Source: Paratrimastix pyriformis (Eukaryota; Preaxostyla; Paratrimastigidae). From it: a DNA stretch of 64,000 nt. Shown here piece after piece: positions 20,328-30,700 of the stretch. Below the pieces are notes generated by a model. It ran no database searches. It was not told where the DNA came from and was given only the letters and a program-made list of their open reading frames with translations. The stretch is taken from positions 248,001 through 312,000 of the forward strand of contig JAPMOS010000027.1 in NCBI GenBank assembly GCA_027972325.1, in the 5' to 3' direction. Each line of letters opens with the position of its first letter. Position 1 is the stretch's first letter. The position numbers and the translations under genes were made by a program.

Positions 20328-21269
20328 ATGGGCCAAACCAGCCAGGCTCAGCGTGTTGGAGAAGCCTCTTCTCCCTCGATGGGTGTTACCTCGCTTCCTC
20401 CTGAGATTTTATCAACAATCCTAAGTTTCCTGGCGCTTCCAGATTTGGCTCGCGCATCTCTTTCATGCAAGGCCTTTTTCAGAAGCGGATGGTGTTCCGA
20501 GTTTGTGTGGCAGCAAATGTGCCTTCAGAGGGAACTCACCAATGGTGATGGCCGTCCGTGGAGAGAGGTTTTGAAAGCAGCGATGCTTGTCCGCTTCCTC
20601 CCGATATCTGGCGCCGATGTCTCTTCGGACGGGAAAACCGTCGGGTGGACCTCCGGCGCTCTGACGATTCACCTCTCGATCCCGGTTAGTCGGGGTGTCC
20701 ACAGAGCCACCTTCAAGTTCCGCACATCATACAGTGACCAAGGCAACCCGCACGATTTCTCCATTGGCTGGAATTCCCGTCAGGATCCTCCCGTCAATGG
20801 TCGGCAGATCCCCCGCCCATTCGCTGCTCATTCACTGCTCATTCACTCAGATTATCTGGGGAACAATGAAACGAGCGCGGACTGGAACAGGTCCGACTGG
20901 TTCAAAATTTCCCTCCACTTTTCTTCCGATTTCGCTGTGACCCTTCTTTCCCCTCTTTCCCCGGCAACTGCCCTGTCGTCCCCGATACAACATAGTGGTG
21001 GGACGCTCTTCGGGCGGGCGGTCCCAGGATCACACTCCTGCGTGCCGTATCAATTGAACGACCAGGTTGCCCTGGAATTTGACTTCAACCTTCGTGTCGT
21101 TCGGTTCTACAAGAACGGAGAGAAAGCACAACTGGAGGCCCCCCTTCCGGAGGGCTGGGACAAGTCTGCAGATCCACGTTCCCCCCTGCGCCTCATGTCC
21201 TTCTTATGGGTCATGCTAGGTGCTGGGTTGGTGTCTGCGGACGGCCGCCCCTTGCGTGCACACTCCTGA
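20328..21269 (+). CDS. F-box protein with SPRY-like C-terminal domain
   Basis: An uninterrupted frame encodes an N-terminal F-box (SLPPEILSTILSFLALPDLA then RASLSCKAFF) and a C-terminal half with SPRY-like strands (ATFKFRTSYSD, FSIGWNS, LNDQVALEFDFNLRVVRFYK followed by NGEK). F-box/SPRY proteins recruit glycoprotein or peptide ligands to SCF ubiquitin ligases. Start choice: ATG 20328 leaves about 17 residues before the F-box; ATG 20193 (in frame, longer) and ATG 20379 are alternatives. The longer start would overlap the minus-strand F-box-like segment completely. GC content here is clearly lower than in the helicase gene. Confidence 0.78.
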   Translation: MGQTSQAQRVGEASSPSMGVTSLPPEILSTILSFLALPDLARASLSCKAFFRSGWCSEFVWQQMCLQRELTNGDGRPWREVLKAAMLVRFLPISGADVSSDGKTVGWTSGALTIHLSIPVSRGVHRATFKFRTSYSDQGNPHDFSIGWNSRQDPPVNGRQIPRPFAAHSLLIHSDYLGNNETSADWNRSDWFKISLHFSSDFAVTLLSPLSPATALSSPIQHSGGTLFGRAVPGSHSCVPYQLNDQVALEFDFNLRVVRFYKNGEKAQLEAPLPEGWDKSADPRSPLRLMSFLWVMLGAGLVSADGRPLRAHS

Positions 21270-21794
21270 AATTCGAAGAGGTGTAAAGCCAAGTTGAAAG
21301 AGATCGTGGGGTTCAAAACCCGGACCTGGGGGTGGGGGGGTGGCGGGGGAGGGGGAGGGGGGAGGGCGGGCGTCTGATCCGGGGCAGGGACGAGGCCCCA
21401 GGGGAGGGAGGAGGCGAGGCGGATGCGTCAAACGGCAGGTCTGCTCGGAGGCCAGCGCCAGCGTTTCGACCCCTCGACCACAGCAGCCGTTCCTCCCGAT
21501 TGGTTCACTCTTCCTCGCAAATTGGCTAGATAACCGGGCTCAAAATGCACAAAACGGCCGTTTTCCGGCATCTTGGAAGTGGTCACCATGAAGCCTGGAA
21601 ATCTTCATCCAAAGCTCGAAAATCCTCATCCGAAACGAGCAGATTTAAGAACAACCGCCTATGTGAATGCTCAGTGGTGAGAGTCGGAAGGAATTCGAAA
21701 ATTGAGTGGGGGTCGCGATAAAACTCCGAAATCTGTATGCAGTATAACGAACCCTGCGGATAGCCTTCACTGTCCCGGGCTTCGACACACATCA
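21270..21794. promoter_or_regulatory. Intergenic region upstream of PPDK
   Basis: 525 bases without a supported gene. It starts with the 3' region of the F-box/SPRY gene, then a G-rich purine stretch (about 21327-21415), then lower-GC sequence up to the PPDK start, where the promoter should be. A short open frame on the minus strand (21583-21855) has no recognisable content and overlaps PPDK exon 1. Confidence 0.5.
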
Positions 21795-24700
21795 ATGGCT
21801 GCTCGTTACGTTTTCCTGTTCGGCACCCACCCCACCAGCTCGTCTGTTCCTTCATTTTGTTCGACCTTTTTATGACGACTGGGTTCTCTTTGTTCCCTTT
21901 CGATGGCCATTAGCAAGGACATCCTTGGTGGCAAGGGTGCGGGTCTTGCCCAGATGACCAAGATTGGTCTCCCTGTCCCTCATGGTTTCACTATTACCAC
22001 TGAGGCCTGCGGTGAGCAGTGGCCTGAGGGCCTTGAGGCTGAGATCAGCCAGCGCCTTGTTGAGCTCGAGGCTCAGACCGGCAAGAAGTTCGGTGATGCC
22101 GCCAACCCCCTGCTCGTTTCTGTTCGCTCTGGCGCTGCCGTTTCCATGCCCGGTCTGGTCTTTGTTCGCAACATTTTTAATGATTTCGATCTTGTGCACA
22201 GGCATGATGGATACCGTTCTGAACCTTGGCCTGAACGATACCACTATTGAGGGTCTCAAGCAGAAGACCAACAACCCCCGCTTTGCCTATGACTCTTACC
22301 GCCGGTTCATCTGCATGTTCGGCAATGTCGTCATGAACATCCAGCACGACAAGTTCGAGCACATCCTTGCCGACATTAAGCGCAAGTACACCCGCCACTT
22401 CGATTGCGATCTGACCGCCGAGGAGCTCCAGGAGGTCATTCGTGAGTTCAAGGCCCTCTACGAGCGCGAGACTAAGGCTCCCTTCCCCATGGCCGTCATG
22501 GACCAGCTGAAGCACGCCGTCAGCGCCGTCTTCTCGTCCTGGAACAACCCCCGTGCCATCTACTACCGCAAGATCAACGATATCCGTGGCCTGAAGGGTA
22601 CCGCTGTCACTGTTCAGGAGATGGTTTTCGGTCTGATTGTTTTATTCACAAGGAACCCTATTTTTAATGAATCATTCATCATTCTAGGTAACACTGGTCC
22701 CCGCTCTGGCACCGGTGTCGGCTTCACTCGCAACCCCTCTACTGGCGAGAAGATGCCCTATGGTGAGTACCTCGTCAACGCCCAGGGTGAGGATGTCGTC
22801 GCTGGTATCCGGACCCCCAACCCTATTCCTCAGATGGAGCGTGATCTTCCTGAGGCCTTCGGCCAGCTCATGAACGTCTACCGCGTTCTTGAGGAGCACT
22901 ACAAGGAGATGCAGGACTTCGAGTTCACCATTGAGGATGGCAAGCTCTACATGCTCCAGACCCGCACTGGCAAGCGTACTGCCCACGCTGCCGTCCGCAT
23001 CGCCAAGGAGATGGTCGAGGAGGGCCTGATCACTAAGGAGGAGGCTCTGATGCGCATTGACCCCAACTCCCTGACCCAGCTGCTGTTCCCCCAGCTGGTT
23101 GAGGCCGACAAGAAGACCAAGCGCCTTCTCTGCAAGGGTCTCCCTGCCTCTCCTGGTGCCGCCCGTGGCAAGCTCGCCTTCTCCGCTGAGGAGGCCATTG
23201 CCCGCACCCACGCCGGCGAGAAGATCATTCTTGCCCGTGAGGAGACCTGCCCCGATGATATTGAGGGCATGAACGTTTCTCAGGGTATTGTCACTGGTCC
23301 GTCCTTGCAACTCTCTCTGCACGCACATGTGGCCTCTCCAACACCGATGAAGAACTTCAATTTTCACAAAATAATTCTGCTTCTCGGCATCACCCTGGCG
23401 AAACAACTCTTTGTGACTGAGGAATATGTTCCTTGTGCTGCCTGGCGTCTTTTGTGAACTCCAGCTCATCTCTTTTTTTCACTCTTTCCTCCAGCCCGCG
23501 GTGGCATGACCTCCCACGCCGCCGTCGTTGCCCGTGGTATGGGCAAGTGCTGCATTACCGGTGCCCACGACCTGCACATCGATGTCGCCAACAAGCGCAT
23601 CACCCTTCCCGACGGCACTCACCTCGGCAACACCGACATCGTCACCCTTGACGGTGGTTCCGGCGAGGTTTTCCTCGGCGAGGTTGCCATCCAGGACGCC
23701 CGTGTTGAGGGTGCCTTCGCCACCATCATGGAGTGGGCCAACGAGATCAAGCGTCTGGGCGTTCGCGCCAACGCTGAGACTCCTCGCGATGCCCGCAAGG
23801 CCCGCGAGTTCGGCTGCGAGGGTGTCGGCCTTGCCCGTACCGAGCACATGTTCTTCCAGGGCGAGCGTATCTGGCCCATGCGCGAGATGATCATTGCCGA
23901 GACCGTGGAGGCCCGCGAGGCCGCTCTGGCCAAGCTGCTGCCCTACCAGAAGGAGGACTTCAAGGCCATCCTCGACATCATGGACGGCCTCCCCGTCAAC
24001 ATCCGTCTCCTGGATCCCCCACTCCACGAGTTCCTGCCCACCGAGGAGAAGGACCAGATCCAGATGGCCGAGGTCATGCACATCACCGTCGAGCAGGTCA
24101 AGCAGCTCGTCGACAACATGCACGAGGCCAACCCCATGCTCGGCTTCCGTGGCTGCCGTCTGGGTGTTGTCTACCCCGAGATCAACCGCATGCAGGTTAA
24201 GGCCATCTTCGAGGCCGCCTGCGAGCTTAAGGCCGAGAAGCCCGCCGCCAACATGCACGTCGAGGTCATGATCCCCGTTCTCGCCCACGAGGTCTGCCCC
24301 GGTGCCTCCCTCTTCTCCCTCTTGCGCTTCGTCGGTGTGAATGTGGATGATGCAGATGATGAAGACATAAACCTTAGTCCCCTTTCCTCGCAGTTAGGGG
24401 CGTAAATCTCCCGTGTGCCCTACCTTGGAAGTCCGATGCATGCCCATTCTTTTGATGGGGATGTTTTCTGGTTGTTGTCTCGTGCCTCCTGACCGCATCT
24501 CACCCTTGCCTCCCCTCACCACCTGTCCCACAGGTTGAGATGAAGCTCATGCGCGAGCTGTGCGTTGAGGAGGCCGAGAAGGTCATGGCCGCCCACAACA
24601 TCAAGATCCCGTACACCGTCGGTGTCATGATGGAGCTGCCCCGCGCCTGCCTGATGGCCGACCACATTGCCAAGCACGCCGAGTTCTTCTCGTTCGGCAC

Positions 24701-25049
24701 CAACGATCTGACCCAGACCACCCTGGGCTACTCTCGCGACGATGCCGCCAAGTTCATCAAGAAGTACCTCGAGCGCAACGTCTACGAGAAGGATCCCTTC
24801 CAAGTCCTCGACCAGGAGGGTGTTGGCCAACTCATCCGCATGTCCCTCCAGCGCGGCCGTGCCACTCGCCCCCACCTCAAGTGCGGTATCTGCGGCGAGC
24901 ACGGTGGCGAGCCCTCGTCGGTCGCCTTCTGCCACAACGTCGGCCTGAACTACGTCTCCTGCTCTCCCTTCCGCGTCCCCGTCGCCCGTCTGGCCGCCGC
25001 CCGCGCCGCCATCCAGGGCAAGGGCAAGGCTCCCGAGGTTGCCCTTTGA
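21795..25049 (+). CDS. ppdK: Pyruvate, phosphate dikinase
   Basis: Six exons (21795-21841, 21914-22152, 22202-22630, 22688-23296, 23495-24291, 24534-25049) give 878 residues, the full length of the family. The enzyme interconverts pyruvate + ATP + Pi and phosphoenolpyruvate + AMP + PPi, and in anaerobic protists serves PPi-linked glycolysis in the cytosol. Motifs: [12 protein letters not shown] (nucleotide-binding start), [17 protein letters not shown] built across intron 2, [14 protein letters not shown], the phospho-His in [13 protein letters not shown] (codon 23515-23517) and the catalytic Cys in [11 protein letters not shown] (codon 24891-24893). No peroxisomal or mitochondrial signal is evident. 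All five donors read GTCTG or GTCCG. Codon use differs from neighbours: many T-ending codons and no microsatellites, consistent with high expression. Confidence 0.97.
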
Positions 25050-25296
25050 AGTGCTTAACCCAAGAAGTTGACAGCTTGTCCTGTTGAATCTGATTCCTTC
25101 GCTGGATCTTTGTACGTCCGTTCGAATACGATCTTGCTCACCGCCACCCCCATCTTTCCTTCGTGGCCCGTCCGATTGTGAGGGGGCACATGGGCACCTG
25201 TAGGCTCACGTTTCGCTTCCTTCCCTTTCCACACATCGAGCCGCAGATGGAAACAAGGAAACGCTTTATCCGCTGTCTTGCTCGGTTGGAGGGGGT

Positions 25297-27680
25297 CTAC
25301 TTTTCTCGGGTGTTGTGGGTGTGGCACCGGGGGCACTGGTAGCCGCAGAAGTGCATGGGGGCGGTAAAGGTGTTGCCGCACTCGTTGCAGCAGACGGTCT
25401 TCTCGATCCGCTCGATCTCGGGCGGCATCTGCGGGCCGGCCAGACGGAGACGAGCCGCAAAAGCAGAGCGGTGAGCCGACGGAGCCGAGGCAGCCCGGGC
25501 GCGCCGACGACAGACCGGCTGCAGGCGGATGTCCCGGGCCCGCTCGGCCTCCCACTGCTCGCGGAAGGTGCCCGAGTAGACCAGCTTCGAGCAGAGCGGG
25601 CAGGTCTCGATGCCCTGGCGCAGCATCTGCGAGAAGCACTGCACGTGGACGAAGTGGCCGCAGGGCAGCGGGCGGGCCCCCTCGCGGCTATGGAACATGT
25701 CCCCCAGGCAGACGGGACAGTCCTTCTTGAGCGAATCCCGGATGCACACGTGCTTGCCCTGCATGGCGATCGGGTAGCAGCACGAGCAGGTGGCGCAGTG
25801 GAAGTAGGCCTCCCGTTGGCCCACTCGGCAGATGCCGCCTGGGGTGCGGGGTGCCAGAGGAGGATGGCCCGCGTTCAGTCAAACCCCGCGAGGGGCCCAT
25901 CTGGGGGCAGGGGAAGCCGTAGCCGGTCGGGTGGAGGGGGAGGGGATGGAGAGAGGAAAGGAGGAGGAGCAGGCAGGCCGACATTGGGCGCAGTGGAAGA
26001 TCTCCTTGACGGGGTCGCAGTCGATCAGGTGGCACTCATCGCAGTAGTACCGGGCCTTCAGGCCGCAGTGGCTGCGGGGACGACGGGAGTCGCGGGGGAA
26101 AAGTGAGCGGGCGGGCGGGGGGGTGCCACAGGAGGCCCAGGGCGGACCTGCACTGGCCCCCGACGGGGCCCTTCTGCCTGCAGGCCATGCAGTACATGGT
26201 CGTGACGGTGGCCCGGTCGAAGGTGTGCGAGTGGTCGGCCCCGTCGTGGCACCAGCGGCACACGTAGAAGCGCCTGCGCCGCCAAGGGGGAGGGCGACCA
26301 AATCGACGTGGCACGTCAAAGGGGGCGTGGGCAGGGGGGCGTGGGAGGGGCAGATGGCAGGGGCAGGGGGCAGGGGGGCAGGGGGGCAGGGGCAGGGGCA
26401 GGGGCAGGGGCAGGGGGCAGGGGCAGGGGCAGGGGGCAGGGGCAGGGGCAGGGGCAGGGGCAGGGGCAGGGGGCAGGACCGACTTGCACTGGGCGCACTC
26501 GAGCTTGAAGGGGCGCAGGTAGTGCTTACACCCGAGGCAATGCTGCGCGGCAACGAGACGGGCGGCGATGAGGGCGGCTGCGAAGGGCGAGACGAAGGGG
26601 AGCGCCCAAGAGGTCGGGGGCAGACCAACTGCACCTTGACGTGGGGCGCTGCGTCGTGGCCCGGGTGATCCCCCTCTTCCTCGCCGCCCTCCTCATCCTC
26701 TTCCTCGCCGCCCTCCTCCTCGCCGCCCTCCGATAGGAGCCCCATCAGCATCTCGACCTCGTCCATGCCCAGCCCCAGCCCGGCCGGCAGGGGCTCCCCA
26801 CGATGGGGCTGGCCCGCTGGGGCGCCATCCGCACCCACTGTGCCGCCCTCCTCCTCGTCTTCTTCGTCCTCCTGCTCCTCCTCCTCCTCACCGTCATCGC
26901 TACTCCCCATGACGTGTGCTTCTTCGCCCCCAGGTGGGGACGTCCGCCCGGGGGCGGCTGCGGGCGGGGCAATGGAGATGGCGCTGGCAGGGGCGAGCGG
27001 GGGGGTAGAGTTATCCGGTGCATGGTCTGGTCCTGTGAAGCCAGCGGCCGGCAGAGGGGGGGGAGGAGACGGGGCCGGGGCTGCCTCGGCATCCGCAGAG
27101 GGAACTACCGGGGGGGCAGGGGCGGCTGGGGGGGCGGAGGAGATCGGTTGGGTTCCTTCGGAAGGTGGTGGGGCCGTGGTGGGTGGAGAGGGGAGTGGCG
27201 CTTGCGCCTCCGCGGGAGCGGTGGCGACTGCAGGAGCGGGTGGAGCGGGCGGGATGAGCAGCAGCTCGGGCGGTGATGGGGCGATGAGCTCGGCCTGGTG
27301 TGGCTCCAACTCGGCCAGAATTTTCAGGGTACCGCTCGTTTGGTCGAGCTCTACAAGAACAACGGACTTGAAAAATTCGGTGGCGGGGTCGAATTCGCGG
27401 TCAGGAGCATCCTCATCGGAGATCTTCTTGTTTTTCAAGAAGAGCGCCTAGGATCGTGGGAAGAGGAAATCGCTTTTTTGAGTATGTATGTCTCACGGAC
27501 CTCAATTTTGTGTGTTCGTTCGCTTTCGGTGAGGGTTTTGTCCTCATGAAGTTTGATGATCTGCTTGCGCATCTCTTGCTGTTCCGGACTTTCTTGAGGA
27601 GGTGGTGGAGGAGGAGCAGCCCTTTCTGCGGCCATGAGCTGCAAAAGCTCTGTGAAAGGGATCGGTGGCGGTTCGCTCAT
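25297..27680 (-). CDS. CHY zinc finger / RING E3 ubiquitin ligase, RCHY1 (PIRH2) type
   Basis: Starts at ATG 27680 (MSEPPPIPFTELLQLM). Exon 1 (27680-27501) ends at a GTCCGTG donor. A long second exon encodes a Pro/Ala-rich and Asp/Glu-rich extension, then HVKVQL spliced to the CHY finger HCLGCKHYLRPFKLECAQCK, RFYVCRWCHDGADHSHTF and YCMACRQKG. The CTCHY part (YYCDECHLIDCDP, FHCAQC, YFHCATCSCCYPIAM) leads to the RING: CPVCLGDMFHSRE, LPCGHFVHVQCF, CPLC. A last exon supplies the C-terminal zinc ribbon (CCNECGNTFTAPMHFCGYQC then PRC). RCHY1 ligases ubiquitinate p53-type and other substrates. The N-terminal extension of several hundred residues is unusual, because the family is normally about 260 residues. 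Head-to-head with the HECT ligase gene. Confidence 0.93.
26350..26486. repeat. (GGGGCA)n repeat inside the CHY-domain intron
   Basis: About twenty hexamer units of GGGGCA with GGGGGCA variants fill an intron of the RCHY1-type gene, between the exons ending AQCK and starting RFYVC. The sense strand reads CCCCTG. Confidence 0.85.
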
Positions 27681-27749
27681 ATGTGGAAAGAGTCGACAGA
27701 TCCCCTCTGTATCCACAAATTTCTGTTAGCCGACCAGCCGACCGAAGAA
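27681..27749. promoter_or_regulatory. 69-bp divergent spacer between two ubiquitin-ligase genes
   Basis: The start codons of the CHY/RING gene (27680, minus) and the HECT gene (27750, plus) are 69 bases apart. Both are E3 ubiquitin ligases, so shared regulation is possible. No element was recognised. Confidence 0.45.
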
Positions 27750-30700
27750 ATGGCTGGAAACGCGCCGTCGGATGCCGAGCTGATTTCGTCTGTACCCACC
27801 TTCTGTATTTGAAGTCCAGTCTTCATCTACCATTTCAAGCATCCCCGACGAAAAACTAGTTGCACAACAGTTCGTCACGAATCAGAGGTGGCTGGGGGAA
27901 ACTGGACTGGAAACTACCGTTGGCGTTTCGCTGCACTCGGCGCCTGCACCAGATTGCTTGGACGAAACTAAGTCCATCAATGATTGTGTTGCGGAGCTTG
28001 TTTCAGAACTGTCTCCCCTCGATACCTTTGTACGACCACCGACCTCTTTTTCTCGAGTATTCCTTCGTCGTCAAGCACTTCTTGACGCACTTGCCAATGC
28101 GTACGCCCGTGAGCTCCACCGGCCCGAGGTCTTTTTCATCTCCCGTGTCGGTCGTCACTCTTTCGCAGGATCGTCCAGAGACGCCTCTTGGGCAGAGATC
28201 GTGGTTTGCGCACAGCAAGACCCTCCTCGCCGCACTCGCTTCGGGCGCACCTGCTGAGCAGTCGGCTGCTGGGGGGCTGGTGGACTGGCTCGTGCGGCAC
28301 CCGCTGCTCGTCTCGGGCCTCCTGGTCCCTCTCTCCCCCGCCGAGCAGCAGCTGGATTGCACTCGGCGCCATGTTTCGGCCCCCGGGAGGGTCCAGCCGA
28401 GCCACAAAAAGCGGCATGGCCGTGCCACGACCGCAGCCACCGCCGAGGCCCCGGCAGCCAGCGATGAGGCTGAGGCCGAGGCCGCGACTGGCAGCCGCCT
28501 GCTCGAGGGCATACTGGATGCGACCTTCTCCACATCTTCCGGTGGGTCGGGCGCCATCTCGGCGGCCCAATTGATCGACCTGACCCGGGTCCTCACCCGG
28601 GACCTGGTCCTCCGCCTGCTGGCCCACCACCGGGTCCACGCCCCGCCCCTTCTTGCTGCTCCCGCCGATGCCTCGGCCCCCACACCGGCGGCTGTGATCT
28701 CTCCCCACGGACCCACGCGGGACGCCATTGTGGAGGCCCTGCGCCAGGTGCTGAACAAGTTCGCTGCCGCGGCGCAGGCGACCAAGGCGGCCGCCCCTTG
28801 GGAGGCTCTTCTGCCTACAATCACCTTCCTGGCCTCGGGGCTGGCCTGCTTCCTGGACGTCGGTCAAGTCGCTGCTGCTGCTGCTGCCCCTCCCGCCCCC
28901 GCAGCCGCCCCCGCAGCGGCCCCTCCGGCCCCCCAGGCCGACTCCGATACGGAGGAACCGGCTTCTGAAGGGGACGAACCCCGCCGGCCGGTTCCCGTCC
29001 CCCATGGTCGACCGACACCGGAGAAGCCCGCCCCCCTCGCCGCCCCGGGCAGCAACCGGGTCGAGCCCCTGTTGGCCCCCCTCCTGCGCACCGTGACCGC
29101 CCTCGAGCAGTATATGACGGTCCGCATCCCGCCCCTGGTGCCTCGCTGCCTGTTGGCGCATCGTTTGCTCATTTCCTCTCCGCCTGCTCCCCTACTCCCC
29201 TGCTCCCCCACCCGTCCTCGCATCAGGTGCGCGGAATTCATCAGCCCGAAGAAGACTGGGCCTCGGTTCTGGGCGAGCTGGGCCAGGCCCTGGTGCCGCT
29301 CGACACACGCACCCTGGAGTCGCCCCACCCGTACTTCAACCAGATGGACGACCAGCAGGCGCTGACCTTCCCGGGGGCTGTCACGCTCTCCCTGGAGTTC
29401 GACCCGCAGTGCTGCACCCAGCAGAACGACGACTGGCTCGGGGTGGCGGTCACCCTCGACGGGGCCCCCGTCCAGACCATCCGCCTGACGGGGCCCCACG
29501 CCAACTGGCCCAAGGAGAAGCTGGCCCTGCCCGGCGATGCCCTCACCCTGACCTTCCACTCGTCCAAGGGCCGCGTCGAGTGGGGCTACCGCTTCCGGGT
29601 CACCCCGCACTACGTCCGGCCGGCCTATATCCCCTCGCCTCTGTACGATGCCCAGAAGTCCTGTCTGGGGGCCCTCTTGAAGGCCTGCCTGGCCATGGCC
29701 GGCCCGGCGCTCCCCGGGGCTGCCCCCAACGAGCTGGCCGACGTGGAGTCGCCCCTCCTCGAGCGCGGGCTGCACAGCATCGAGCAGCTGCCGCCCTCTG
29801 TGGTGGCCTTCGTGCGGGACTTTGTCGGGACCTCCCAGGCCCCCGCCGACGCCCCCGCTCCCCCGGCCCACGTGTCCGCCCTCTTGGGTCACCTGCGGGC
29901 CGCCGCGCCTGCCCCGCCCATGGGCGGCGCGCCCGTCGACCGGGCCGTGCGGGCCCTCTTCGTGGCCCTGCTGCACCACAGTGGCCTGCTGCACGAGGCG
30001 GCCCACATCTTCGCTCGGCTCCCCCTGGACGCGGCCTCCGCCGACGAAGCGGCCGGCCGGCTGTGGGAGCGGATCGTGGCCGCCTGGCAGGTGGCCAACC
30101 AGTCGCGGATGACCGTCGTGCGCACCTTCCAGCAGCTCCAGGCCAAGGCCGCCCCGGGCCCTGCTGCCGCCCCGGCCCCGGGAGGGCCAGCCACCGCTGC
30201 CGCTGCTGCTGCTGCTGCCCCTGGCTCTGGGGATGCTGCGGGCCCATCGATGGACGACGTGAGCGACGAGTTCGCCCAGCGGGCCCTGTTCTTGCTCCGC
30301 ATCGCGCCCGTCCTGGCCCCGTCGCGCTTCCTGTGCCCCACCCCCGAGGAGCCCATCCCCCGGCGCACGCACCGGCCCCACTTTGAGAAGGCCCAACAGG
30401 CCAGCGGCCTCGCCCCCGCCGCCGATGTCGCCGCAGCCGCAGCCGCAGCCGCCCCGGCCGCCGCTGGTCCGACGGCCCCACCCCACGCAGGTGCGGGGGT
30501 CCCCCTCTTCCGCTCGCTCTCGCACCGGTCGGCCTCCGTCACGGCCCGGCCCGGAGTGGCCGCGGGCCAGTCGGCCAGCCTGCCCGCCGACACGACGACG
30601 GCTGCGGCTGGCACCACCACCACCACCACCGCCGCCGGCACGTCCTCCGGAGAGCCGATGCCCCTCGTCCGGAGCACGTCCATCACGGAGCGCATCCTCC

